Source of the DNA: Desulfocicer vacuolatum DSM 3385
GTDB lineage: Bacteria; Desulfobacterota; Desulfobacteria; Desulfobacterales; Desulfobacteraceae
Direction of reading: 5' to 3'
DNA length: 64,000 nt
Assembly (NCBI RefSeq): GCF_900176365.1
Contig: NZ_FWXY01000005.1
Span: 1 to 64,000 of the forward strand
Each line of letters starts with the position of its first letter. Position 1 is the first letter of the stretch. Positions 1-8,626 of this stretch are shown here, in pieces. The notes beneath the pieces were generated by a model. It was not told where the DNA came from, did not search any database, and saw only the letters and a program-made list of their open reading frames with translations. The position numbers were made by a program, and so were the translations under genes.

Positions 1-948
1 GGGATGGATATTTCTTATAAAGGGATATGGGGCTATGCTCCTTTGATTGTCTCATTGAATAGAACCCGCGAACCCCTTTACATTGTCAATCGATCAGGAA
101 ATGCGCCATCTCACCTTGGATCAGCCCACTGGATTGATAAAAGCCTTGACCTTGTTTGCCCTGATTTTGAAAAAGTGATACTGCGCGGGGATACAGATTT
201 TAGCCTGACCGGCAATTTTGACAGATGGGATGAAAGGTGCACCTTTATCTTTGGTATGGATGCCAAAAAGAATTTGATAAAAAAAGCCTGTGATATCTCA
301 GAAACAGAATGGCAGTTGTTCAATAAACCTCAGCGGGTGATAAAGACTCAGGAACGTGAAAAACCGGAAAACATAAAGGCCCAGGTAGTAAAAAATAGAA
401 AATTTAAAAATCTTCAGACCGAATGCGAATTTTTTGCTGAATTTGAGTATCAGCCGGGAAAATGCCAGAAATCATATCGAATGATCGCTATCAGAAAAAT
501 AATCAATGTCTCAAAAGGAGAGGAACAACTTTTTGATGATTGTCGATTTTTTTTCTATATCACCAATGACCAGGTCAAAAGTACGGAATCATTGATTCAT
601 CTTTATCGGGATCGGGCAAACCATGAAAACGACATTGAACAGTTGAAGAATGGAGTTCAAGCCCTGAAAGCGCCTTCAAACACACTGAATTCCAATTGGG
701 CCTATATGGTCATAGCCGCCTTGGCATGGGATCTCAAAGCATGGTGTGGCATGTTGATGCCTTACCGGGTTCTGGGGAATCAGATTATGAAAATGGAATT
801 TAAGCGATTCATCCGTACCTTTATTAATATTCCATGTCTGATTATCAAAAAATCCAGAAAAATTGTCTATCGGATTGTCGGATATAATAATCAACTCAAC
901 CATGTTTTCAATTTTCTTTTCCTTTTGAAAAAATTTGAATTTTCATAA
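1..948 (+). mobile_element. IS1380-like transposase, 5' end cut off by the window edge
   Basis: The reading frame is open from base 1 and stops at 948, so the N-terminal part lies outside the window. The visible 315 or so residues resemble the C-terminal two thirds of IS1380-family DDE transposases. An 'RGDTDFSLT' segment near residue 61 fits the second catalytic Asp. A 'YRDRANHENDIEQLKNG' segment near residue 201 fits the family's conserved Y..R...EN.I..LK block that holds the catalytic Glu. Transposases of this group cut and paste their own element. I could not find a convincing terminal inverted repeat in the 290 bases after the stop, so the element's right end is not placed. Family assignment is moderately sure. 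Whether the full element is intact cannot be judged here. Confidence 0.75.
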
Positions 949-1239
949 TCAAGGGATAAACGGACAGCCATTTTAAACGGGTTGAAATGGTGAGTCATAA
1001 CCCAATCATAGCAAAAGGAAGGCACCAAGTGATCATGACTAAAAATTGTAACACAAATATTTCTTAGGGAGAGTTGCGCTCTTTTTTTTCTTGTTTTTTT
1101 CAACTTCGTTTCAAAAGTATCTATATGGAATTATCGAAAATGTCCACGATCGAACCTTAATGAACACGCTTGTTTTAGGTTTAGATGTCTATATATGCAA
1201 TGCAATATTAGGTTAAAACAAAATTAGCAAAGGCATTAA
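949..1239. other. Non-coding stretch between transposase and c-di-GMP gene
   Basis: AT-rich sequence with no ORF I would defend. It probably contains the right end of the insertion sequence and the promoter of the following c-di-GMP gene. I see no clear inverted repeat that would mark the IS boundary. Confidence 0.4.
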
Positions 1240-4200
1240 ATGAAATTACTGTCTAAATTAACCCTTACCATAGTCGCAGTATCGCTTTTTACATTTGGGG
1301 TGGTGCTTTATGTTACCTGGATCTCCAACATAAAGGCATTAGAGACACAGGTTAAGGAAAAAATTGGGGCGATGGCAGTTAATATCATGGATAAGATAGA
1401 TCGGGACCTTGCTGAAAGGATGCATAATCTGGAGACCATCTCCACTGATCCGATAATTATGTCCAGGGATTCCACTCCCCGGGACATCACTGAAAGATTG
1501 CTTGAATTCAGAAATATTTATAAAAGGTATATTTCCCTGTCTTTCTTTGACTTAGACCGAGTACGAATCGCGGACACCTCTGGACTGCATTTAGGTGTGA
1601 AGCAGGTCATGACAAAATACTGGGAGGATGTTTTACAAGACAAGTTGAGCATTGCATCAGACATCAGGGTTGCCGAAGAATTGAATAACCCTACTATCTA
1701 TTTTGCCTCACTCGTGAAGGATAAGAACAGCCGGCCGTTCGGAGCTGTGATCTCCAGAATGTCGGTGGCTGCAGTGTACGACATAATAGGGAGAAACAAT
1801 TCTACAGTACACATGGGAGAATGTTTGCGCATTAATCTATTGAACAAAGATGGTTTGATTATTTATTCTAATAATAACCGTAAAGGGATACTAAGAGAGA
1901 AATTTCCGGGCTGGGAAGAAGAAAATAATAATATTATCAAAGAAAAGGTAAATTTTAAAATTGGTACCCCTCCCGGAGAAGAAGAAATGATCATGGCTTT
2001 CTGCCACGAACAGGGCTATTTGGATTTTGAGGGAAATGGTTGGACGCTGTGTATCTATATTCCCACCCGTATCGTTTTTGCTCCGATTGTTGCATTAAAA
2101 AACACATGGTTGCTTATATTATTCCCCGGCATTATACTGATTTTTATTCTATCTTCCATTATTTCCATAAAGCTTTCTCGGCCTTTGAATAGGTTAAAGG
2201 ACGCTGTGGTTATGCTCGGTAATGGCAAAGTAGATACCAGGGTTGAGATTAAATCCCGCGATGAGATCGGTGAGTTAAGCAAAGCCTTTAATCAGATGGC
2301 GGACGACATATCCAGAACTACGGTTTCCAAAACCTATGTTGATAATATCCTTACATCCATGATTAACACCCTCATTGTGCTCAATCCGGATGCTACGATT
2401 CGTACTGTTAATCAAGCCGCACTCCTTCTCTTGAAATATGAAGAGCAGGAACTTGTGGGGCATACAATCCATCTGATCATAAAAAAAGAAGAAGCGTCTT
2501 TCAAAAAACCGGAAATTGAAAAATTATTTCAAAAAGGTTCTATCGCAGGGGTTGAAATTACTTACCAGGCAAAAAATGGTGAGAAATATCCCATGTTAGT
2601 TTCTGCCTCTGTTATGAATGATAAAGACGAAAAAAACCGGGGGATTGTCATCACAGCACAGGACATCACCGAGCGTAAAGAGGCGGAAGAAAAATTGCGG
2701 AAAACCAGCCGGACACTGGGAATGATTCACGCATGCAACACGCTTCTCACACGGACCGGTGATGAGCGCTTGCTGCTTGAAGGGGTATGCAATTGCATTG
2801 TGGAGCAGACCGGATACCGATTGGTATGGGTCGGTCTTGCCGAGCAGGATGAAGTCAAGACCATACGTCCTGTGATCAGGGCCGGATACGAAGAAGACTA
2901 TAACTATGCGGCAAAGCCCAGCTGGGCGGAAGACGGGCATGGCAGCGACCCTGCCGGTGCTGCCATCCGCACCGGCAGGCCCTGTATTATTGATAGCGTT
3001 GCGGCTGTGCCGGATTCTGCTCCCTGGATCAAGGAAAGAGCGATAAACGGCTATGGGTCGTTGATCGGACTGCCTCTTATGGATGGTGAAACAACCTTTG
3101 GTGTTTTAATCATTTGTGCCACAGAGCCCAGAGCCTTTGACGCCGAGGAAGTTGAGCTGCTGTCAGAAATGGCAAACGACCTGGGTTACGGCATTGTGGC
3201 GTTACGAACCCAGAGAAAGCACCAAGAAGCAGAGGAGAAGCTTACCTACCAAGCTTACCACGACAGCCTGACGGGCCTGCCCAACCGGGCCATGATCATG
3301 GAGAGCCTTACCTTTGCCCTGGCCCGGGCCAAACGTTTTTCGGGATCAGTGGCGATCCTTTTCATTGATCTGGATGATTTTAAGCTGATCAATGATATCC
3401 AGGGACACGAGGCAGGGGATGAGCTGTTGTGCCATGTTGCAGAGCGGCTGCGAGGTTCGATTCGAGAAACAGATATGGTGGCACGTCAGGGGGGAGACGA
3501 GTTCATCGTGCTCCTGACCAGCCATGACATCAACGGATTGTGGACGGTGAAACGCTTCGAAGAAGAAACCGCCGATGTTGCCCGGCGCATCATCAACATG
3601 ATTAAGATTCCATTTCAGATCAAAGGACAGGAATCATACATCGGTGCCAGTATCGGTATCAGTCTGTTCCCAGACAACGCTAAGGATGCGCACACTCTTA
3701 TGCAACAGGCGGACAGTGCCATGTACCACGCCAAAAAAAATGGCAAGGGGGGCTACCGGTTCTATTCCATAGAGTTGTCAGAGCGTGCTCATAAACGCCA
3801 TTCGCTTACTACCCGCTTGCACCGGGCAATTGAACAGCAAGAATTTGTGCTTTTTTACCAGCCTTTTGTCGAATTGACCTCAGGGCAAATGGTTGGGGCT
3901 GAAGCGCTGATCCGCTGGCAGGAAAAAAAAGGACGCCTGATTCCGCCTGCCGATTTCCTGCCGGTTGCAGAAGATACCGGCCTGATTATTCCTATCAGCG
4001 ACTGGGTCCTGATGGAGGTCTGTCGCCAGATCCGCGCCTGGCAGGATAAGGGCTTGGAACTGAAAGTTGCGGTGAATTTTTCGGTACGCCAGTTCTGGCA
4101 GGGAGATATCGTTTCTAAGGTGCTGGATGCCGTAAATAAATTCGGAATCCGGCACGATGCGCTGGAATTGGAAATCACCGAAAGCATGCTTAGTCTGGAC

Positions 4201-4584
4201 CCGGTGCACACGGAGACCGTCCTCAGGCAGTTCAGCGACCATGGGTTGAGCATTTCCCTGGACGATTTCGGCACCGGATATTCTTCATTGAACCGGCTCA
4301 AGCGGTTCCCAATAGATAAGCTTAAAATTGACAAATCGTTCGTGGACGGCATTCCCGGAAAGGAAAACGATACCGCCATTGTAACGGCCATCACTCAACT
4401 GGCGCATAACTTAGGACTCCAAGCCCTGGCCGAGGGCATTGAGACCTTCGAGCAGTGGCGTTTTCTGCATGACCTGGGTTGTCGTTACGGCCAGGGGTAC
4501 CATTTCAGCCGTCCTGTGCCAGCGAAGGAATTTGAGGCCATGCTGGAACGTGACCAATGCTGGACCCTTGAACACTTACTTTAA
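1240..4584 (+). CDS. Membrane-bound diguanylate cyclase/phosphodiesterase (HAMP-PAS-GAF-GGDEF-EAL)
   Basis: 1114-residue c-di-GMP signalling protein. Transmembrane segments at about 8-29 and 288-311 enclose a roughly 255-residue extracytoplasmic sensor, probably Cache-like. A HAMP linker follows (about 311-364), then PAS (368-480), GAF (495-655), GGDEF (670-845) and EAL (860-1105). The cyclase signature GGDEF at 751-755 is intact. The phosphodiesterase motif EAL at 888-890 and the downstream 'DDFGTGYSSL' loop are also intact, so both activities are possible on sequence grounds. Which one dominates, and the ligand sensed, cannot be told. The gene stands alone: the IS fragment lies upstream and a family A repeat begins 33 bases after its stop. 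Domain order is typical of proteobacterial hybrid c-di-GMP enzymes. Confidence 0.93.
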   Translation: MKLLSKLTLTIVAVSLFTFGVVLYVTWISNIKALETQVKEKIGAMAVNIMDKIDRDLAERMHNLETISTDPIIMSRDSTPRDITERLLEFRNIYKRYISLSFFDLDRVRIADTSGLHLGVKQVMTKYWEDVLQDKLSIASDIRVAEELNNPTIYFASLVKDKNSRPFGAVISRMSVAAVYDIIGRNNSTVHMGECLRINLLNKDGLIIYSNNNRKGILREKFPGWEEENNNIIKEKVNFKIGTPPGEEEMIMAFCHEQGYLDFEGNGWTLCIYIPTRIVFAPIVALKNTWLLILFPGIILIFILSSIISIKLSRPLNRLKDAVVMLGNGKVDTRVEIKSRDEIGELSKAFNQMADDISRTTVSKTYVDNILTSMINTLIVLNPDATIRTVNQAALLLLKYEEQELVGHTIHLIIKKEEASFKKPEIEKLFQKGSIAGVEITYQAKNGEKYPMLVSASVMNDKDEKNRGIVITAQDITERKEAEEKLRKTSRTLGMIHACNTLLTRTGDERLLLEGVCNCIVEQTGYRLVWVGLAEQDEVKTIRPVIRAGYEEDYNYAAKPSWAEDGHGSDPAGAAIRTGRPCIIDSVAAVPDSAPWIKERAINGYGSLIGLPLMDGETTFGVLIICATEPRAFDAEEVELLSEMANDLGYGIVALRTQRKHQEAEEKLTYQAYHDSLTGLPNRAMIMESLTFALARAKRFSGSVAILFIDLDDFKLINDIQGHEAGDELLCHVAERLRGSIRETDMVARQGGDEFIVLLTSHDINGLWTVKRFEEETADVARRIINMIKIPFQIKGQESYIGASIGISLFPDNAKDAHTLMQQADSAMYHAKKNGKGGYRFYSIELSERAHKRHSLTTRLHRAIEQQEFVLFYQPFVELTSGQMVGAEALIRWQEKKGRLIPPADFLPVAEDTGLIIPISDWVLMEVCRQIRAWQDKGLELKVAVNFSVRQFWQGDIVSKVLDAVNKFGIRHDALELEITESMLSLDPVHTETVLRQFSDHGLSISLDDFGTGYSSLNRLKRFPIDKLKIDKSFVDGIPGKENDTAIVTAITQLAHNLGLQALAEGIETFEQWRFLHDLGCRYGQGYHFSRPVPAKEFEAMLERDQCWTLEHLL

Positions 4585-4616
4585 TATGCCAATCCTTTCC
4601 AGAACGGTCCAAAGCC

Positions 4617-4773
4617 ATAGCTTGCCTTGGAGGCTGCATTGTATATAACCGCCACGGGCGGACCGTATTCTGTCCTCGCTCCGCCCACAACAAAACTTGA
4701 AATACACCCCTGATTTGCGGAGTATTTCATATAAACTGCCACGGGCAGACCGTATCCTGGCTTCGGCCTGCCA
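4617..4773. repeat. Family A repeat, locus a (core remnant + S + T + S)
   Basis: Starts with the outer edge of a core module (TTGCCTTGGAGGCTGC), then a full side hairpin (GGGCGGACC with TCCGCCC). A tail hairpin (GAAATAC paired with GTATTTC) follows, then a second, diverged side hairpin (GGGCAGACC). It sits between two plus-strand genes. The body of the core is missing, so this copy looks like a deletion derivative of the composite seen at 20598-20997. Confidence 0.85.
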
Positions 4774-4792
4774 TTATCTCCATTTTAAAAAT

Positions 4793-5005
4793 TTATTCTC
4801 CGTCTTTCTCCTCCAACCATGCCAGTTTGTTCACTCCTGATATGCTCTCAAGAATTGCACTTGTTTTGTCCCATGCAAAAGAGTTGTAATTGGTTATGAA
4901 TTCATGTAAATATTTTTTTTTGGAACCATATGGGGAAATAACAACCTCAAAAGCAGTCATTTCATGGGATCGTAAACAATAAGGATATAGTGTGTTACTG
5001 GACAT
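4793..5005 (-). CDS. Small hypothetical ORF (70 aa), doubtful
   Basis: A 70-codon ORF between the repeat and the ECF transporter gene, on the opposite strand, overlapping the transporter's GTG start by 14 bases. Amino-acid composition is protein-like (mixed charged and aromatic residues, 'ISPYGSKKKYLHEF', acidic C-terminus). I recognise no family and see no good ribosome-binding site. It could be the remnant of a larger gene or chance. Included because the space otherwise holds no gene. Confidence 0.2.
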   Translation of the reverse strand: MSSNTLYPYCLRSHEMTAFEVVISPYGSKKKYLHEFITNYNSFAWDKTSAILESISGVNKLAWLEEKDGE

Positions 5006-7043
5006 TCATTCTTTAAGCTGCACCATTGGAGAAAAATCAATTTTCACGCCACTGTCCTTTCAGGTGGATCATGGGGAACTGGTGTGCATTGAGGGCGGCT
5101 CAGGCAGGGGAAAATCCTCCCTGTTATTTGGTATCCGTGGGATCAGCCATGAAGAAAAAAAATACACCGGAAAAATTTTTTACAACAACGCCCCCGTGGA
5201 CACCGCTGCCCGGCAGGGCATGGGGTTGATTTTACAAAATCCCCACTCCCAGATGGTATCCACCCTGGTGCGTGAAGAGTTGATGTTTGGAATGGAAAAT
5301 GGTGCCCCCATGGATATCCGGGAACGCTTTCAAAAGGAAGTGGAGATTCTGGGGCTTGACTCCCTGCTGGATCAGTCAATCAGGACACTGTCCTCGGGCC
5401 AGAAACACTTGGTGGCCATTGCTGCTGCCGGGATTCGACATCCTGAATTGCTGTTAATGGATGAACCCTTTCTCTACCTTGATCCTGCTAATATTAGAAA
5501 AATTCTTGATTATATAAGCTATCTCCGAAAAAAGGGGGTGGGGGTGCTGCTCACCTCCCATCCCGGTATTATTCCTTCCCGGGAGGCAGAACAGGTTGTT
5601 TTGCTTGCCCCCCCACCCAAAAGAGTTTTATCCTTTCCTGAAATATCCCTTGCTGACCCTGCGGGAGAGCATGGAGGAAAAAAACTTATTCTTGACCGGG
5701 TGGGATACGGGTACGATGGTAAGTCACTGCTTGCGGCCAATATCTGCCTGGAATTCAGCCGGGGAAAGGAGTTCTGGATCGAAGGAAATAACGGCTCCGG
5801 TAAAACCACTTTACTCAATATTCTGTCCGGGGGCCGGGAACCTGAGTGGGGTGAAGTGATTGAAAGGGGAGGAAAAAACCCCTTTCGGGTGATAACCCTG
5901 ACCCAGAATCCAGACAGACATTTTTTTGAACCCACCGTTAAAAAGGAGATGGCCGCCGCATTAATGGGTAAACAAAGGGATCTTGAAAAACTCAAGGCTG
6001 CCACCCATGAAATCAATATCCTTCTGGACTGTGTGGGGCTCGCCGGAAAAGCACAGGTGTCTCCATTTAAACTCTCCTTTGGTGAAAAAGTTCATCTGGC
6101 GGCGGCCCAGGCGGTTCTACTGCGTCCGGATTTTATCTTTGTGGATGATATTTTGGGTTTTCTGGATGGAGCGGAGCGAGAGCACCTGCTCTTTTTTTTA
6201 CGCACGGCCATGGCCCGCACCGGTTGTGGTCTGGTGTTCACCAGCAGTCGGGGCCGATATGCCAATACCCCGGAGGCCATGGTTATCTGCCTGGGGGATT
6301 ATTTACCCAAAGCGAAAGAAAAAATTTCCCACCCAACCTGTTATTCCGGTATCCCGGGAAAAAATGGAAAGCAAAAAAAACGCACAGGAGGGGTCTTTAA
6401 ACAGATGCTCAAGGCATTCAAGGCCCCGGCCTATGATTATGTGCCTGGAACCTCACCGCTGCACAATGCTCCCCCCTGGATAAAAATGACCATCAATATG
6501 GCCATCTGGTTTCTCATCTACACCCTTGGACCCCGGGGATATCTCCCATTGGCTCTCCTTTTATTTTTTTATTATCTGCTCTCGGGCATGGGGGTGGGGC
6601 GTTTTCTGGCGGACAGTCGTTTTTTTGTGATTCAAAGTTTTGTGTTTGCCGTGTTTATGCCCATATTTCGCTGGGATATCAGTGCTGTCCGGGAGGGAGT
6701 CCTGGCCGGCGTCCGGGTGTGGCTGTTTTTTATTCCTGTGATGGTAATGATGCGGACCACCACCGTGGGGGAATGGATGTCCCTTTTTTCCCGGTTTTTG
6801 TCCCGGAATAAGAAACTGGCTATGGGTATTGCCTTTGGCCTGCTTCCCTGCATCACCGCCGATGCCAGGGAGATTATCCATATTCAGAGCCAAAAGGGAT
6901 TAATGCCTGATAAAAAAGATCTGCTCCATCCCAAACAATTGTTTGTGGGCCTTAAAGCCTTGTTTATTCCCCTTTTGATTCTTATGGAAGATATCTGTAC
7001 ATTGGCGGGATTGTCGTTGAAACTCAAAGGAATGGAAGAGTGA
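4992..7043 (+). CDS. ECF-type transporter, fused A-A'-T protein (two ATPase domains plus EcfT-like permease)
   Basis: 683 residues with a GTG start. ATPase 1 has Walker A GGSGRGKS at 35-42, signature LSSGQ at 133-137, Walker B LLLMDEP at 153-159 and an H-loop His at 190. ATPase 2 has Walker A GNNGSGKT at 265-272 and signature-like LSFGEK at 361. Its Walker B reads FIFVDDI, lacking the usual catalytic Glu, and Ser replaces the H-loop His ('FTSSRGR'). From about residue 495 a polytopic segment with an 'ADAREIIHIQSQKG' motif matches the coupling helix region of EcfT/CbiQ proteins. The energising module of an energy-coupling-factor vitamin or metal importer is therefore on one chain. It overlaps the next gene by one base, which encodes the probable substrate-binding S protein. 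The substrate is unknown; context (TonB receptor, TiaS-like protein) suggests a scarce cofactor or chelate. Confidence 0.87.
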   Translation: MLLDIHSLSCTIGEKSIFTPLSFQVDHGELVCIEGGSGRGKSSLLFGIRGISHEEKKYTGKIFYNNAPVDTAARQGMGLILQNPHSQMVSTLVREELMFGMENGAPMDIRERFQKEVEILGLDSLLDQSIRTLSSGQKHLVAIAAAGIRHPELLLMDEPFLYLDPANIRKILDYISYLRKKGVGVLLTSHPGIIPSREAEQVVLLAPPPKRVLSFPEISLADPAGEHGGKKLILDRVGYGYDGKSLLAANICLEFSRGKEFWIEGNNGSGKTTLLNILSGGREPEWGEVIERGGKNPFRVITLTQNPDRHFFEPTVKKEMAAALMGKQRDLEKLKAATHEINILLDCVGLAGKAQVSPFKLSFGEKVHLAAAQAVLLRPDFIFVDDILGFLDGAEREHLLFFLRTAMARTGCGLVFTSSRGRYANTPEAMVICLGDYLPKAKEKISHPTCYSGIPGKNGKQKKRTGGVFKQMLKAFKAPAYDYVPGTSPLHNAPPWIKMTINMAIWFLIYTLGPRGYLPLALLLFFYYLLSGMGVGRFLADSRFFVIQSFVFAVFMPIFRWDISAVREGVLAGVRVWLFFIPVMVMMRTTTVGEWMSLFSRFLSRNKKLAMGIAFGLLPCITADAREIIHIQSQKGLMPDKKDLLHPKQLFVGLKALFIPLLILMEDICTLAGLSLKLKGMEE

Positions 7044-7648
7044 TGCATTATAAAAAAACAGCCCAGAAAACGGCCTCCGGATCAACGGTTCTAAGTGAAG
7101 CAGGGCCTGCAAAGGCCCAAGGGGAGAAAAACAAGAAATCACCTTTGACCATTTCAGAAACCATACTGTTGACCCTGTTTGCCCTGGTGTCAGTGGCTGT
7201 GAAACAGATGCTTCGGCTGGATCTAAACCTTCCCGGCCATTCCTATGTGGTGTATATTTTTTTTCTGGTATTTGGGCCGTGTTATGTGAACAAAAAAGGG
7301 GCCGCGGCTTACATGGGGATTGTGGCAGGTATCTTTGCGGTGATTGCCGGGTCCAGAAAGGGTGTTTTGGATATATTGCGGTTTTGCATGCCCGCCTTTT
7401 TTCTGGAATTGACCCGGTATCTGCCCACCCTGGGCCATCCCATGGTCAACCGGATGGTGGAAGGTGTGCTGGCAGCTCTGATCATGCACGGGGTTAAATC
7501 AGGGCTCAACCTTGTCACAGGAAAACCCCTGGAAGTGGTGTTGATAAAATTTTATCCCGGCCTTGTAACCTATCCCCTCATCGGGTGCGCCTGTGGGGTG
7601 TGTGCCTATTTCATGTATGGTGCGGTGCGGGAATACAAAGGCAAATAA
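7043..7648 (+). CDS. Putative ECF transporter S component (membrane protein, 201 aa)
   Basis: Begins with ATG overlapping the stop of the fused ECF gene (TGATG), an arrangement typical of translational coupling; a GTG three bases earlier is an alternative. The first 30 or so residues are polar and Lys-rich. About five to six hydrophobic segments follow, and a short 'VREYKGK' tail ends the protein. Size, topology and position directly after the A-A'-T gene fit an S component (substrate-capturing membrane subunit), though I cannot match it to a named S family. The following gene is on the opposite strand and only 16 bases away, so the operon ends here. Confidence 0.7.
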   Translation: MHYKKTAQKTASGSTVLSEAGPAKAQGEKNKKSPLTISETILLTLFALVSVAVKQMLRLDLNLPGHSYVVYIFFLVFGPCYVNKKGAAAYMGIVAGIFAVIAGSRKGVLDILRFCMPAFFLELTRYLPTLGHPMVNRMVEGVLAALIMHGVKSGLNLVTGKPLEVVLIKFYPGLVTYPLIGCACGVCAYFMYGAVREYKGK

Positions 7649-7664
7649 ACGGGAGACCGAATAT

Positions 7665-8417
7665 TTACGGCCAGAGTTGTTTTATACGATCCTTGGTCAA
7701 CGTGATCCACACCGGAGCCCCTGACGAATCCCGGCCGGCCTCCACCGGAAGCACCTGTCTGCCAGCCTGGAGAATGATTTTTACCTTGTCATCCCCCAGC
7801 ACAACATGTTGATTCATATCCAGAGGATCACCGTTAAGGGGTTTGACCACATCCACAAAGGAATGTCTGCACAGGGCATCCACGCCCATGGTGGTACCGC
7901 TTTTATCAAAATGGTACCATCCCCGGAATCGCCCGTCATTGCCCCCCAGTCTTAAGCCCACCCCTGCCAGGGCACCGATGATGCCGTCTCCGGTACCGCC
8001 GTGCTCTGATAGATGAATTCCCAGATCTGCGGCCAGCGCATAGGCCATGGGTTTGTTTAATACGGTGTCTTTGGCCTTGTTGCCATAGGCCATGAGGCGT
8101 TTTTTATCCAGCGCTTCATTGTCCACAGCAACGCAAAGACCTGCATCAGAGCCCGGTGCACTTTCAATTTCAAGCCCTTTTTGCATGAAATCAATGAGGG
8201 GCTGCAGGGTCTTTCCATCAATGTTGGCCTTAAAGCACATGGAACTGTTGTGGGAGGTGTATGGGATATCCTCGTGCACAAACAGTTGATGGCGGCTGAT
8301 GGATGTGCAATTGCCCCATCCTTTTTTTTCAATGGCTTCGGCAAACAACTGGGACAGCTGCCCTGTGCCTCTGCTCTCAAGATTATCGGTATCGTCTATG
8401 CATACAAGAATTTTCAT
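7665..8417 (-). CDS. TiaS-like 'IDDTD' protein
   Basis: 250 residues beginning 'MKILVCIDDTDNLESRGTG'. This matches the N-terminal catalytic-domain signature of archaeal tRNA(Ile2)-agmatinylcytidine synthetase TiaS (IxxDDTD followed by a Gly-rich turn). The bacterial protein is shorter and lacks the TiaS C-terminal RNA-binding domains, so tRNA modification is not implied. A Gly-rich 'SEHGGTGDGIIGALAGVGL' block lies mid-protein. It is convergent with the ECF genes and in the same direction as the TonB receptor upstream, with only a family A repeat between. The location suggests a role in handling whatever the receptor and ECF transporter import, perhaps as an ATP-dependent ligase. That role is inference. 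Confidence 0.75.
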   Translation of the reverse strand: MKILVCIDDTDNLESRGTGQLSQLFAEAIEKKGWGNCTSISRHQLFVHEDIPYTSHNSSMCFKANIDGKTLQPLIDFMQKGLEIESAPGSDAGLCVAVDNEALDKKRLMAYGNKAKDTVLNKPMAYALAADLGIHLSEHGGTGDGIIGALAGVGLRLGGNDGRFRGWYHFDKSGTTMGVDALCRHSFVDVVKPLNGDPLDMNQHVVLGDDKVKIILQAGRQVLPVEAGRDSSGAPVWITLTKDRIKQLWP

Positions 8418-8440
8418 TTTTCACCGGTTTGTTTTTTTGT

Positions 8441-8625
8441 TATGAAAAGGCAAGCTAAGGCGAGCCGCCCCCCGACGGGCAATAGGAACCGGACAATTGA
8501 GCTGTCTACAGTTCCGGTCCGGGACCATTGCCCGTTGGGGGGCGGCGGTATAATACCATTTGGCTTCGCGTCTACGACCCTATGTTTGTTGTGGGCAGAT
8601 CGGGATCGGAATAAGGTGATCTGTC
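8441..8625. repeat. Family A repeat, locus b (core + S)
   Basis: Core hairpin in orientation 1 followed by a diverged side hairpin, ending one base before the stop codon of the TonB receptor gene. The stem arms are the GC-rich blocks around 8462 and 8540. The TATAAT of the core is preceded by a 6-G tract, giving a 15-base spacer from TTGCCC, the shortest among the copies. As a long hairpin just after a stop codon it may also act as a terminator for the receptor gene. Confidence 0.9.
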
Positions 8626-8626
8626 A

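Noticed and set aside
891-1103. Minus-strand 70-codon ORF after the transposase
   Set aside because: Overlaps the transposase 3' end, basic low-complexity sequence and no ribosome-binding site.
3855-4394. Long minus-strand ORFs (up to 179 codons) opposite the EAL domain
   Set aside because: The plus strand encodes a complete EAL domain with intact motifs; the antisense frames are shadows.
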